Of a DNA stretch of 64,000 nucleotides, positions 54,220 to 62,079 are shown in pieces. A program made the position numbers and the translations under genes. The notes under the pieces were generated by a model. That model was not told where the DNA came from and did no database searches. It worked only from the letters and a program-made list of their open reading frames with translations. Origin of the DNA: an uncultured Sutterella sp. (lineage in GTDB: Bacteria > Pseudomonadota > Gammaproteobacteria > Burkholderiales > Burkholderiaceae_F). Location of the stretch: the NCBI GenBank assembly GCA_900544335.1, contig UQUS01000001.1, positions 1-64,000 on the forward strand, written 5' to 3'. Numbering within the stretch: position 1 is the first letter of the stretch; each line of letters starts with the position of its first letter.

Positions 54220-55176
54220 ATGCAGGATTTTCTTATTCAATTTTCCGTCCAGTTCACCAAGTCCGTTCCGCTTTTTTGCTTAATCGGACTCGGATATGCC
54301 CTCGTGCGTTGGTGCGGCTTCGGAAAAACAGAAAGCAATGCGGTCGTCAAATTTGCTTTTAATGTTTCGCTCACGGCCATGCTGTTTCGTCTGTTGGCGC
54401 AGCAATTTTTAAGCGACACACAGACGGACCCGTGTCTGCTGATTGCGTTTTTCGGGGCGTGTCTTGTGCTCCTTGTCATCTGTCGATTCGTTGCTATTCG
54501 ATTTTTAAAAATCGACTCGGTCGGCGCGTCGGTTTTCGGTACGGGGTGCGTCTTTTGTAATAACGGATTACTCGGATTGCCGCTTGCCGTGGCCATGCTC
54601 GGAGACCAATACTTGCCGAGCATTGCGTGCGTGATTACCTTTAATGCCCTCATTTTATGGACCGCCGTTTCTCTTTTAGTCGAGCAGGGCGGTCGCCGAT
54701 TTACGCCGAAAAACTTCATTCTGACGGTGTTCCACGTCTTTAAAAACCCTCTGATCATTGCGATTTTCTCCGGCGTCTTGTGGAACTTCACACGCATTAA
54801 GTTCCCGTACTACATCGACGAACCCTTGCGACTTGTGGCCCAGTCGGCAACGCCCTTGTCGCTTATTGCCGTCGGTATGGGTCTAGCGGAGTACGGCATC
54901 AGTAAGGGTTTCGGAACCGGCGTGATTCTCTCGACAGTCAAACTCATTGTCCACCCGATTGCCGTGTTTGCCCTGGCGGCCTTAATCGGACTCGGTCCGA
55001 TTGAAAAGACGGCTGTTGTGTTTCTGGCCGCTTTGCCGTGCGGCGTGAACGTGTACCTGATGAGTCGGACATTTCATGCGATTGAGGCGGAAATTGCCGA
55101 TGCCATGCTCATTTCCACCATGATTGCCGCCGTTACGATGCCTTTAGTTGTGACCTTACTGCGTCAGATTCCCTAA
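54220..55176 (+). CDS. AEC-family carrier (auxin-efflux/malonate carrier fold)
   Basis: A 318-residue membrane protein with about ten helices in two inverted halves. VPLFCLIGLGYALVRWCGFG at the start, FCNNGLLGLPLAVAMLGDQ in the crossover helix of the first half and LPCGVNVYLMSRTF in the second are AEC-family features; MdcF and YfdV-like bacterial members move malonate or other dicarboxylates. The substrate is unknown. The start at 54220 follows AAAGG; an earlier in-frame ATG at 54109 adds a Cys/His/Arg-rich piece that is not family-like. It is divergent from the purine permease. Confidence 0.85.
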   Translation: MQDFLIQFSVQFTKSVPLFCLIGLGYALVRWCGFGKTESNAVVKFAFNVSLTAMLFRLLAQQFLSDTQTDPCLLIAFFGACLVLLVICRFVAIRFLKIDSVGASVFGTGCVFCNNGLLGLPLAVAMLGDQYLPSIACVITFNALILWTAVSLLVEQGGRRFTPKNFILTVFHVFKNPLIIAIFSGVLWNFTRIKFPYYIDEPLRLVAQSATPLSLIAVGMGLAEYGISKGFGTGVILSTVKLIVHPIAVFALAALIGLGPIEKTAVVFLAALPCGVNVYLMSRTFHAIEAEIADAMLISTMIAAVTMPLVVTLLRQIP

Positions 55177-55190
55177 AGGGGAGGGAGAAG

Positions 55191-55219
55191 TTTCATACTT
55201 TTTTGAAAAAAGTATGAAA
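55191..55219 (+). promoter_or_regulatory. Perfect 29-bp palindrome overlapping a promoter
   Basis: TTTCATAC, a T/A-rich centre and GTATGAAA form a perfect palindrome around one central G at 55205. It overlaps the -35 box of the promoter below, so it is well placed for a repressor. Half-sites TCATAC and GTATGA are those of the NikR operator but in reversed order and spacing. Confidence 0.7.
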
Positions 55220-55232
55220 ACTACGGTACTAT
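55203..55232 (+). promoter_or_regulatory. Promoter of the TonB receptor operon
   Basis: TTGAAA at 55203-55208 and TACTAT at 55227-55232 are separated by 18 bp; the ATG of the receptor follows at 55267. The -35 box lies inside the palindrome. Confidence 0.55.
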
Positions 55233-55266
55233 CCCGTTGCCTTCCTTTTTATGACGGAGACTTACG

Positions 55267-57261
55267 ATGGTCGCTCAAATTTGCCCCGTTTCTCGCACGG
55301 TTATCGCTCTTACGATGGGGTGCTTAACCGGTTTTTCAACAGTCTACGCGGCCGCTGAGCAAGATCTCGGCCAGGTTTTAGTGACAGCCGAGAGTGAGAC
55401 TTCGCCTGCTTTGCCGGAAACCTCCTCTCTCGGAACACAAAGTAATCGCGTCAGTCGCGAGCAAATCGAGAACCAAGCCGCAACCGATATCAATCATGCG
55501 TTAACACTTATTCCCGGTGTTATGACGCGCTCTCAAACCATGATGGGCGGTCAGACAAGCCACGGCATTTATGTCCGAGGGCGGGGTGCAAGCCACCCGG
55601 GTTCGGACGTGGCAATTTACTTTGACGGCGTCCCGCGTGCCGGGGCGATTTACGGACAGACGCTCTTTGACGGCATCAGCCTCGGAAGCGTTGAGGCTAT
55701 CGAGGTTTTCAAGAGTCCGCAGCCCGCGAATTTCGGAAGCGGCTATGCGGCCGTCAATATGGAGCCGCGCAAAATCAAGCGCGCCGGTCAGGAAGTTGAA
55801 ATTTCGGTCGCAGGCGGCTCGCACGAGACAGTCAATGAAGAGGTCTTTGCCGGCTATAAAAACGATCGGTTTGACGTCAGTGCCGTGCAAAACTGGGCCA
55901 GTACCGCAGGACATGTCAACCACTCGCGTGCGCAGCAGCAAAACTATTACCTCAATACCGGCTGGCAATTAACGCCGAATGAGGAAGTACGGTTTTTAGC
56001 CAACAGAACGCTCGGACAGACGCTGCAGCCCGACAAGAGGGGAGGCGCTCGATCGGTTGACCGCTATGACACGGATACCACATTTTTTACCTTAACGCTC
56101 AATAGCCGCCGTGAGAGTTCGGAGGGGTTTCTCAAGACCTATTACAACGACACGCAATATGACCTACTCGGCGAGCGCAAGAAAATCAGTGGTACCGTTA
56201 CTAAGCTTGCTGATTCCAGACAGAGTATGAAACTGTATGGTGTCCGGGGTAAGTACAGCTGGTCTTTTGCCGAGGCGACGCGCCTGACAGTCGGCATGGA
56301 TTTAGATCGTACCGAAACAACAAATAGGCAGCGTATGCAGGAAAGCGGCGCGACGACCTACTGGGACTTTCCGACGATGACGCTCTTTTCTCCGTACGCG
56401 AGCGTCTCGTACGACTGGCAAGTCGGGGATGTTGTTGTAACGCCCTCGGTCGGACTGCGTTCTTATACGCACAGTGAATTTAAAGACGTCGTTGCCCCGC
56501 AGGCAGGTCTTGTCGTCTCCTCCGGTCTTTGGCGGTGGAATGCAAACTACGCACGCGGCGTGAATTACCCGACTCCGGTTGCCCTGCAAGGGCTCGTTGT
56601 GCGTGGGAGGTCTCACTCGTCACAGGCGTGGGCCTCTCTTAAGCCAGAAGTTGTCGACCACTATGAGACGGGAATCGGACTGATGGTCAATCCGGAAAAT
56701 GCCGTCAATCTGACCGCCTTTTACGACCGAGGACGCGATCGCTTTCGCGTTAACATGAGTCCGAACGTGCCTCCTACCTGGAACGATCCCGTGGGGCGCT
56801 ACAAGGTCGCCGGTCTTGAGGCAAGTATCCAAAAGTCCTTCGGGTCCGATGTCAAAACCTTTGCCGCCGTGACCTACATGAACGTGCGCGCAACGGATAG
56901 TGCAGGAAAGCTTTCCAAGCACCTTGCGTACTCGCCCAAGTGGCTTATTCAGGGTGGCGCGACATGGAACATCACGCACGCTTGGAAGTTATATGCCGAT
57001 GCGATGTATGTTTCCGATCTTTGGAGCGGAATGAATGCTCGTCCGTCCCAGAATTTCGGCTATTCAACGGATAAGAAACTGAAAGATTTCCTATTGGTTA
57101 ATGTCAAACTTTCGCGCACATTCGAGCCGCCTCAGGGGTTGCCGAAGAATGCGGAAGTGTTTGTTTCCGTGAATAATCTGCTCAATCGGGACTATGCATG
57201 GGATGCCGGCTACCCGATGCCCGGAATTACGGCATTTGCCGGAGTGAAATTCGGTTTTTAG
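55267..57261 (+). CDS. TonB-dependent outer-membrane receptor
   Basis: A 664-residue outer-membrane receptor. A signal peptide ends near VYAAAEQ (about residue 31). LGQVLVTAE may serve as the TonB box, the plug domain covers about 60-165 (INHALTLIPGVMTR, GIYVRGRG) and the 22-strand barrel follows, with aromatic-terminated strands and a final Phe (GVKFGF). At this length it is one of the smaller receptors. The ligand is not known; the genes behind it suggest a metal or metal chelate. It is the first gene of an eight-gene run and carries the palindrome in front. Confidence 0.9.
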   Translation: MVAQICPVSRTVIALTMGCLTGFSTVYAAAEQDLGQVLVTAESETSPALPETSSLGTQSNRVSREQIENQAATDINHALTLIPGVMTRSQTMMGGQTSHGIYVRGRGASHPGSDVAIYFDGVPRAGAIYGQTLFDGISLGSVEAIEVFKSPQPANFGSGYAAVNMEPRKIKRAGQEVEISVAGGSHETVNEEVFAGYKNDRFDVSAVQNWASTAGHVNHSRAQQQNYYLNTGWQLTPNEEVRFLANRTLGQTLQPDKRGGARSVDRYDTDTTFFTLTLNSRRESSEGFLKTYYNDTQYDLLGERKKISGTVTKLADSRQSMKLYGVRGKYSWSFAEATRLTVGMDLDRTETTNRQRMQESGATTYWDFPTMTLFSPYASVSYDWQVGDVVVTPSVGLRSYTHSEFKDVVAPQAGLVVSSGLWRWNANYARGVNYPTPVALQGLVVRGRSHSSQAWASLKPEVVDHYETGIGLMVNPENAVNLTAFYDRGRDRFRVNMSPNVPPTWNDPVGRYKVAGLEASIQKSFGSDVKTFAAVTYMNVRATDSAGKLSKHLAYSPKWLIQGGATWNITHAWKLYADAMYVSDLWSGMNARPSQNFGYSTDKKLKDFLLVNVKLSRTFEPPQGLPKNAEVFVSVNNLLNRDYAWDAGYPMPGITAFAGVKFGF

Positions 57262-57274
57262 GTGATTTGTCAAA

Positions 57275-57901
57275 ATGGAAAGCTTGACACAAGAAGAACA
57301 GCTCAAGTCCGATGCGCGTCGTGCGTTTTTCGACGCGCATGCCCACGGGTGGGAAGAGCGCGGTTATCCGGCTGACGTTCGGGTGCGTCTCGAGGCACTT
57401 GTCGAGTGCTTCGGGATTGAGTCCGGCGAGAAGATTCTCGATGTCGGGTGCGGCGAGGGTGTGCTCGTGCCGTACCTACTTGATCGACTCGGTCCGACCG
57501 GCTTTGTCGTCGAGCTGGATAACTCGCTAGAAATGCTCAAAGGAGCTGCCAAAAAATCAGCTCGGCAAATTCAGTGTGTCTGGTCGGCTGTTGAGACACT
57601 GCCGCTAGTTGATGAAGATTTTGACCGAGTGATTTGTTTTGCCTCGTTTCCGCACTTTGCCAATCCCCTCAAAGCATTAAAGCAAATTCATCGCGTTTTA
57701 AAACCGGCCGGAAGTCTTGTAATCGCCCATCTTTTAAGTCGCGAAGAAATTGCCCGACACCACGCCAAAAGTACGGTGGTTCTCGGCGATGAACTTCCCG
57801 GAGAGGCGGCGATGCGGGTCCTTATGACGCAGACGGGCTTTTGCGTCAAGCGTCTTGAGGATAGGCCGGGGCGGTATTTATTGGTTGCTACCAAGGAGTA
57901 A
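57275..57901 (+). CDS. Class I SAM-dependent methyltransferase
   Basis: A 208-residue methyltransferase. SAM motif I is ILDVGCGEGVLVPYLL, followed by VVELDNSLEMLKGA, then the DFDRVICFASFPHF segment and HRVLKPAGSLVIAHLL, as in type-11 methyltransferases. It lies 13 bp after the receptor and 3 bp before the binding-protein gene. Its place inside a transport operon suggests it modifies the imported compound, for example to release metal from a carrier molecule, but nothing in the sequence shows the substrate. Confidence 0.85.
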   Translation: MESLTQEEQLKSDARRAFFDAHAHGWEERGYPADVRVRLEALVECFGIESGEKILDVGCGEGVLVPYLLDRLGPTGFVVELDNSLEMLKGAAKKSARQIQCVWSAVETLPLVDEDFDRVICFASFPHFANPLKALKQIHRVLKPAGSLVIAHLLSREEIARHHAKSTVVLGDELPGEAAMRVLMTQTGFCVKRLEDRPGRYLLVATKE

Positions 57902-57904
57902 GTC

Positions 57905-58732
57905 GTGATTTCAAGACGCGCACTGATGCTTGGAGGAGCCTGTCTTTTCGTGACCGAAGGCGCTCTGAGCAGCTTTTTTGAACGCTCGTATGTTTTGGGA
58001 TCGACCCTTTTAGAAGATATCGTTTCGGACTTGACGGCAGGGCGCGCCAAGACGCGGCTTTTAATCAGCGGGTCGGCTTGCCCCGGGCACACCGATGTCA
58101 AAGCGTCCGACTTGGTGTTTGCAGCCAATGCTCAAGGAATTTACGTTCACCCGAGGCAAATGACGCTACCGAGCTTAACGCAATTATTTGCAGCTAAAGA
58201 GCAGTTGCGCACAAGAACGCACGCAATCGCTATCTCGGGAAGCTGGCTTATCCCCGATGTGCAGATTCAAGCGAGTCGCGCCGTTGCAAAGACTCTGGTG
58301 CAAGGCGAAACCTCCGATTTTTCCAACGCGGTTTACGGGCGCCTTCAAAAGCGCCTTGAGCGCATCCAAGCTTTTTCCGATGGCCTTACTCCCGTGCGTG
58401 CGCGTTTTCACGGAAAACCCGTTGTATCGGCGCTCATGCAAAAAGACTTTGTCTCCTGGTGTGGCTTTTCCGTCGCGGCAACGTTCGGAGGCGCCGAATC
58501 GATGAATCCGAAGACGCTTGGCCAGACGATTGCTCTCGCACGCAAGCATCGCGCCATCGGTGTTGTAGAAAATCTTCAGAGCGGGCAAGAGGCGGGACTG
58601 CCGATTGCCGAGGAACTGAAAATCCCGCGGGCGATTCTTTCCAATTTCCCCGAATCGGACGACAATGTTCCCGATTACTTTTCTTTAGTGCGAGAAAACA
58701 TCAAGCAGTTGCTCCTTTTAACGGGAAATTAA
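57905..58732 (+). CDS. ZnuA-like (cluster A-I) solute-binding protein, ligands not conserved
   Basis: A 275-residue periplasmic binding protein with the ZnuA/TroA fold: LEDIVSDLTAGRAKTRLLI, then GKPVVSALMQKDFVSWCGFSVAATFGGAESMNPKTLGQTIALARKHRAIGVV, the long helix and second lobe. Zinc proteins of this fold bind metal by three His and one acid. Here only the first site (GHTDVKASD) keeps its His; the second reads SGSWLIPD, the third MQKDF, and the last NFPESDD. Metal binding is therefore different or absent. There is no His-rich loop. The N-terminus ISRRALMLGG resembles a twin-arginine signal. GTG start at 57905. Confidence 0.82.
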   Translation: MISRRALMLGGACLFVTEGALSSFFERSYVLGSTLLEDIVSDLTAGRAKTRLLISGSACPGHTDVKASDLVFAANAQGIYVHPRQMTLPSLTQLFAAKEQLRTRTHAIAISGSWLIPDVQIQASRAVAKTLVQGETSDFSNAVYGRLQKRLERIQAFSDGLTPVRARFHGKPVVSALMQKDFVSWCGFSVAATFGGAESMNPKTLGQTIALARKHRAIGVVENLQSGQEAGLPIAEELKIPRAILSNFPESDDNVPDYFSLVRENIKQLLLLTGN

Positions 58733-58736
58733 ATCC

Positions 58737-59513
58737 ATGGCTGAGTGTATTGCCTCCCTTGTTGATGTGTGCGCCGGATACGGAGCACGGGAGGTGTTGC
58801 ACACTCTGACGTGGTCTGTTAAGGCCGGGGAGTTTTGGGGCCTGATCGGCCCGAACGGATCGGGAAAATCCACATTGCTCGGCCTTTTTAATGCGATGAC
58901 ACCGGCATCCTCCGGTCACGTTTTTTTCCAGGGTGAAGAAGTGACGCGGACCAATTTACACCGCGTGCGCACCAAGATTGCCCACGTCTTTCAAATGGTG
59001 GAAGTGGACCGAAAAATTCCCGTGACGGTTTACGAGGCGGTTTTAGCCGGGACGTTCTCCAAACTCGGTCTCTTTCATCGACCCGGAGCGCGCGAAAAAG
59101 CTCTGGCGCTCAAAGCCATTGAGCGCGTCGGTCTAGCGGATGTCAAAGATCGACCCTTAGGGGGCGTCTCGGGCGGGCAAAAGCAACGCGCGGCTATCGC
59201 ACGGGCTCTGGCGCAAGAGCCCGAACTTATGCTTCTTGATGAACCGACGGCAGCCTTGGATTGGCAGGCTCAACGGGATATCTTGGAACTCATTGCCTCG
59301 CTTCAAAAGACGCTCGGATTGACGGTTGTGATGGCAACCCATGACTTAAATGCCGTTTCCCACATCACAACGCATACGGCGATGCTCAAAAGCGGCTCTT
59401 TCGTGCACGTCTCGACAACGCGAGAAGCGATGAATGGCGATGTCCTTTCGCGTCTTTATGACACCCCCGTGGATGTTTTCGAACACAACGGGCGGCAGAT
59501 CGCGCTCTTTTAA
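58737..59513 (+). CDS. ABC transporter ATPase, ZnuC/FecE-like
   Basis: A 258-residue ATPase with Walker A (GPNGSGKST), Q-loop, signature VSGGQKQRAAIA, Walker B LMLLDEPTAALD and switch His in ATHDLNAVS. The pattern fits metal and metal-chelate importers. It lies 4 bp after the binding protein and 11 bp before the permease, and would energise transport by the permease with two copies per complex. Confidence 0.93.
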   Translation: MAECIASLVDVCAGYGAREVLHTLTWSVKAGEFWGLIGPNGSGKSTLLGLFNAMTPASSGHVFFQGEEVTRTNLHRVRTKIAHVFQMVEVDRKIPVTVYEAVLAGTFSKLGLFHRPGAREKALALKAIERVGLADVKDRPLGGVSGGQKQRAAIARALAQEPELMLLDEPTAALDWQAQRDILELIASLQKTLGLTVVMATHDLNAVSHITTHTAMLKSGSFVHVSTTREAMNGDVLSRLYDTPVDVFEHNGRQIALF

Positions 59514-59524
59514 GGACAGAGCCG

Positions 59525-60331
59525 ATGCAAGAGCTTCTGACCTACGAATTCATGCAGCGAGCCTTGGCTATGGCCGTTATTTCGGGATTAACGTGCGGTC
59601 TACTCGGCGTGTTTGTCGTGCTCCTTCGCATGAGCTTTATCGGTATTTGCGTTTCGCATGCAGCTTTCGCCGGAGCTCTCATCGGCGTCTGGCTCGGCTT
59701 TCCGCCCGCTCTTTGCGGTTTTGTCGGCTCGGTCGGGGTAACGGCCGGCGTGCAGGTCTGGAGTCGGCGCTTACGGGTTTCGACCGATACGGTCGTCGGT
59801 GTGATTTTTTCCGTGATGCTCAGCCTTTCGATGCTCGTGCTCGGTCTTTTGCCGGGCTCGCGTGCCGAGGGTCTGAATTTCCTGTGGGGCAATCTGTTAA
59901 CGGCCAGTCGAACGGATTTAATCTGGATGGGACTATGTGCCGTTTTGCTCATCGGATTTATCGCCCTTTTCTTCAAAGAAATCGAGGCTGTCATCAGTCA
60001 GAAAGATGCCGCGCAAGCAAGCGGAATTCCCGTCCGAGAACTCACGCTTGCGATGATGCTCATCATGGGACTGGTGATTGCCGTGGCGCTTAAGGCCGTC
60101 GGCGGGGTTTTGATTTATGCCTTAATCGTGACGCCGGCGGCAACGGCGCTTCAGACCTCAAAAAGCCTTAAGACGATGTTTATTGTCTCGGGGCTTTGGG
60201 GGATGGGCGCCAGTGTGGTCGGGCTTTTCCTGGCCGGTCTTTTTTCCATTCCGACGGGAGCGTGCGTCGTTTTAACGGCCACGGCTTTCCTTGTCCTCGT
60301 CAGGCTTTTGAGTAAAGGCGAGGCGCGATGA
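59525..60331 (+). CDS. ABC-3 family metal transporter permease, ZnuB-like
   Basis: A 268-residue permease with about eight helices. LLGVFVVLLRMSFIGICVSHAAFAGAL near the N-terminus is the ABC-3 (ZnuB/TroC) signature, and ALKAVGGVLIYALIVTPAATALQ lies in the later coupling region. The family moves Zn, Mn, Fe or chelates. It overlaps tonB by 4 bp. With the ATPase and the binding protein it makes a complete cluster 9-type importer. Confidence 0.92.
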   Translation: MQELLTYEFMQRALAMAVISGLTCGLLGVFVVLLRMSFIGICVSHAAFAGALIGVWLGFPPALCGFVGSVGVTAGVQVWSRRLRVSTDTVVGVIFSVMLSLSMLVLGLLPGSRAEGLNFLWGNLLTASRTDLIWMGLCAVLLIGFIALFFKEIEAVISQKDAAQASGIPVRELTLAMMLIMGLVIAVALKAVGGVLIYALIVTPAATALQTSKSLKTMFIVSGLWGMGASVVGLFLAGLFSIPTGACVVLTATAFLVLVRLLSKGEAR

Positions 60332-60966
60332 GTCGGACAAGGCGTGTTTGGGTCGGAACCGCACTTTTGATCATCGCGCTGCACGGGGTTCTTTTCCTGA
60401 CGTTTTTTAAAACAGAGAGCCTGTCGGTCGGGCGGAGTAGCCAGATTTTTGAAATCGTCGGCGTTCGAGTTCTCGAAAGCGCAGCCAATCGGCTCATTTC
60501 TCCTTCTGTGGCCTCTTTCGTGCCGAAAGCCACTCCAAAGTCCTCGAAACACACGAAGAAAAAGGCGCCGTCGCCGGTGGCAAATAATAATGCCGTCGTC
60601 TCGGCGTCGACCTCTCAGATTCAAGAGCCTCAAAAAACCGCACAGGTATCGCAGGCCCCGGATTTGACGGCCGGAAAGGAAGAAAGCGTTGTGATGGCAG
60701 CGCGACCGGTCTATGCGCCTCGCCCGTTGTATCCTCCCATCGAACGGCGGCAAGGGCGCGAGGGGCGCGTGATGCTCGCCCTTTTTGTTGACGATTCCGG
60801 GCGAGTTTCACAAGCGGGGGTACGCGAGAGTAGTGGCAGTGAGGCTTTCGATCAGGCGGCGTTAAACGCCGTGAAACGCTGGAGATTTACTCCGGCACGC
60901 GACAGGGACGGGCGGGCTCTTTCGCGTTGGTGTACGGTACGAATTCTTTTTCAGATGGACAGGTAA
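60328..60966 (+). CDS. tonB: TonB energy transducer
   Basis: A 212-residue protein with an N-terminal helix (VWVGTALLIIALHGVLFLTFF), a Ser/Pro/Lys-rich periplasmic linker (about 60-120) and a C-terminal TonB domain (RPLYPPIERRQGREGRVMLALFVDDSGRV, then FDQAALNAVKRWRFTPA). The linker is shorter and less proline-rich than in E. coli TonB. The ATG overlaps the permease stop. It probably serves the receptor in the same run. Confidence 0.92.
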   Translation: MSRTRRVWVGTALLIIALHGVLFLTFFKTESLSVGRSSQIFEIVGVRVLESAANRLISPSVASFVPKATPKSSKHTKKKAPSPVANNNAVVSASTSQIQEPQKTAQVSQAPDLTAGKEESVVMAARPVYAPRPLYPPIERRQGREGRVMLALFVDDSGRVSQAGVRESSGSEAFDQAALNAVKRWRFTPARDRDGRALSRWCTVRILFQMDR

Positions 60967-60978
60967 ACGGAGATTGGT

Positions 60979-61638
60979 ATGACAAACGCATTTTCGTCTT
61001 GGATGCTTTTTCTCGCACAAAGCGATGCGTGGATTGTGTGTGCGGCACTTGTGCTTTTTGTGATGTCCGTGATTGTCTGGACGGTCATTTGCGTCAAGGC
61101 GTTTGTGTTTTTCCGTGCTTACCGTCAAAAACGCGAGGCCTATGCGGCGTTTTCTTCGTCCGATAGCATCGAGTCGATGCGAAAGAAAGCGCCGAACAAT
61201 CGGTGGCTACAGTTTGCCGAGGCCTCCCAAGGGGCCTTTCATATGGCAGACGGGAACCGCGTTTTAATGCAAGAACAGCGCAAGGTGCAGGAAGATGAGT
61301 TTTTAAAGGCGCTGACGAGTGGCCTCGGGGCCTTATCGACGATTGCGGCAACGGCGCCTTTTGTTGGGTTGTTCGGAACGGTTGTCGGGATTTACCACAC
61401 GATGACGGCGCTTTCGGCCGTCAATGCCGTGCCGAGCATCGCCCAAGTCGCAGGTCCCGTCGGGGAGACCCTGGTGATGACGGCGGCCGGTATTGCCGTC
61501 GCAATTCCGGCCGCCATCGGGTACAACTTTTTCGTGCACGTCACGCGCGCCGTATCTTCCGATGTTTCGGCCTGGTGGGTGCGCCTGCATTGCTGGAAGA
61601 GAACCGGAGCAAAGATGGTCTCGGAGGGTGAAAAATGA
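60979..61638 (+). CDS. exbB: ExbB-like proton-channel protein
   Basis: A MotA/TolQ/ExbB protein of 219 residues with three membrane helices (about 12-40, 118-140 and 165-185). The conserved LSTIAATAPFVGLFGTVVGIYHTM and GPVGETLVMTAAGIAVAIPAAIGYNFF are the family helices 2 and 3. It forms the pentameric channel that drives TonB. It overlaps exbD by 4 bp. Confidence 0.94.
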   Translation: MTNAFSSWMLFLAQSDAWIVCAALVLFVMSVIVWTVICVKAFVFFRAYRQKREAYAAFSSSDSIESMRKKAPNNRWLQFAEASQGAFHMADGNRVLMQEQRKVQEDEFLKALTSGLGALSTIAATAPFVGLFGTVVGIYHTMTALSAVNAVPSIAQVAGPVGETLVMTAAGIAVAIPAAIGYNFFVHVTRAVSSDVSAWWVRLHCWKRTGAKMVSEGEK

Positions 61639-62021
61639 CCGACCCGATGCGCGATTTAAGCGAGATTAACGTCACGCCCTTAGTCGATGTGATGCTCGTG
61701 CTTTTGGTGATTTTTATCGTGACGGTTCCGGTGATGCGCTTGAGTATCCCCGTTAATTTGCCGCAATCGCAAGCTCAGGCGTTAAAAGAAACGCCACACC
61801 GCATCGATATCGTGATGAAAGAAGACGGATCGTATTACCTGGAGGGAAAGGCCGTAACGCAGGAAGCACTCACGGCAACGCTGACTCAGGCGGCCGTCAA
61901 TCCTCAGGCCTTTGCCGAGATTAATGCCGATCAAGCCTGCCGGTACGGGGACGTGATTTCGCTACTGAATCTCGTGAAGCATGCCGGCATCACCAAGGTC
62001 GGTTTTGCGACGCAACGGTAA
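61635..62021 (+). CDS. exbD: ExbD-like biopolymer transport protein
   Basis: A 128-residue protein with one membrane helix that carries the proton-binding Asp in TPLVDVMLVLLVIF (about residue 19), followed by a periplasmic ExbD/TolR domain (HRIDIVMKEDGSYYLEG, then AEINADQACRYGDVI). It ends the eight-gene operon. The exbB-exbD pair is specific to this locus here; no tolQRA genes are in the window. Confidence 0.94.
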   Translation: MTDPMRDLSEINVTPLVDVMLVLLVIFIVTVPVMRLSIPVNLPQSQAQALKETPHRIDIVMKEDGSYYLEGKAVTQEALTATLTQAAVNPQAFAEINADQACRYGDVISLLNLVKHAGITKVGFATQR

Positions 62022-62024
62022 AAA

Positions 62025-62050
62025 ATGCGGCGACTTTTCAGCCGCCGCAT
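62025..62050 (-). terminator. Terminator of the propeller-like gene
   Basis: ATGCGGCG at 62025-62032 pairs with CGCCGCAT at 62043-62050. On the minus strand a TTTTT run follows (complement of 62021-62025), so it is an intrinsic terminator for the minus-strand gene; it may also serve exbD. Confidence 0.7.
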
Positions 62051-62079
62051 GGGAACAGTATCAGGTCAAGCGAAAAGAA

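Noticed and set aside
55191..55219. The palindrome as a standard NikR or Fur site
   Set aside because: The NikR half-sites are in reversed order with 13-bp spacing, and the Fur consensus (GATAAT repeats) is absent, so neither label is supported.
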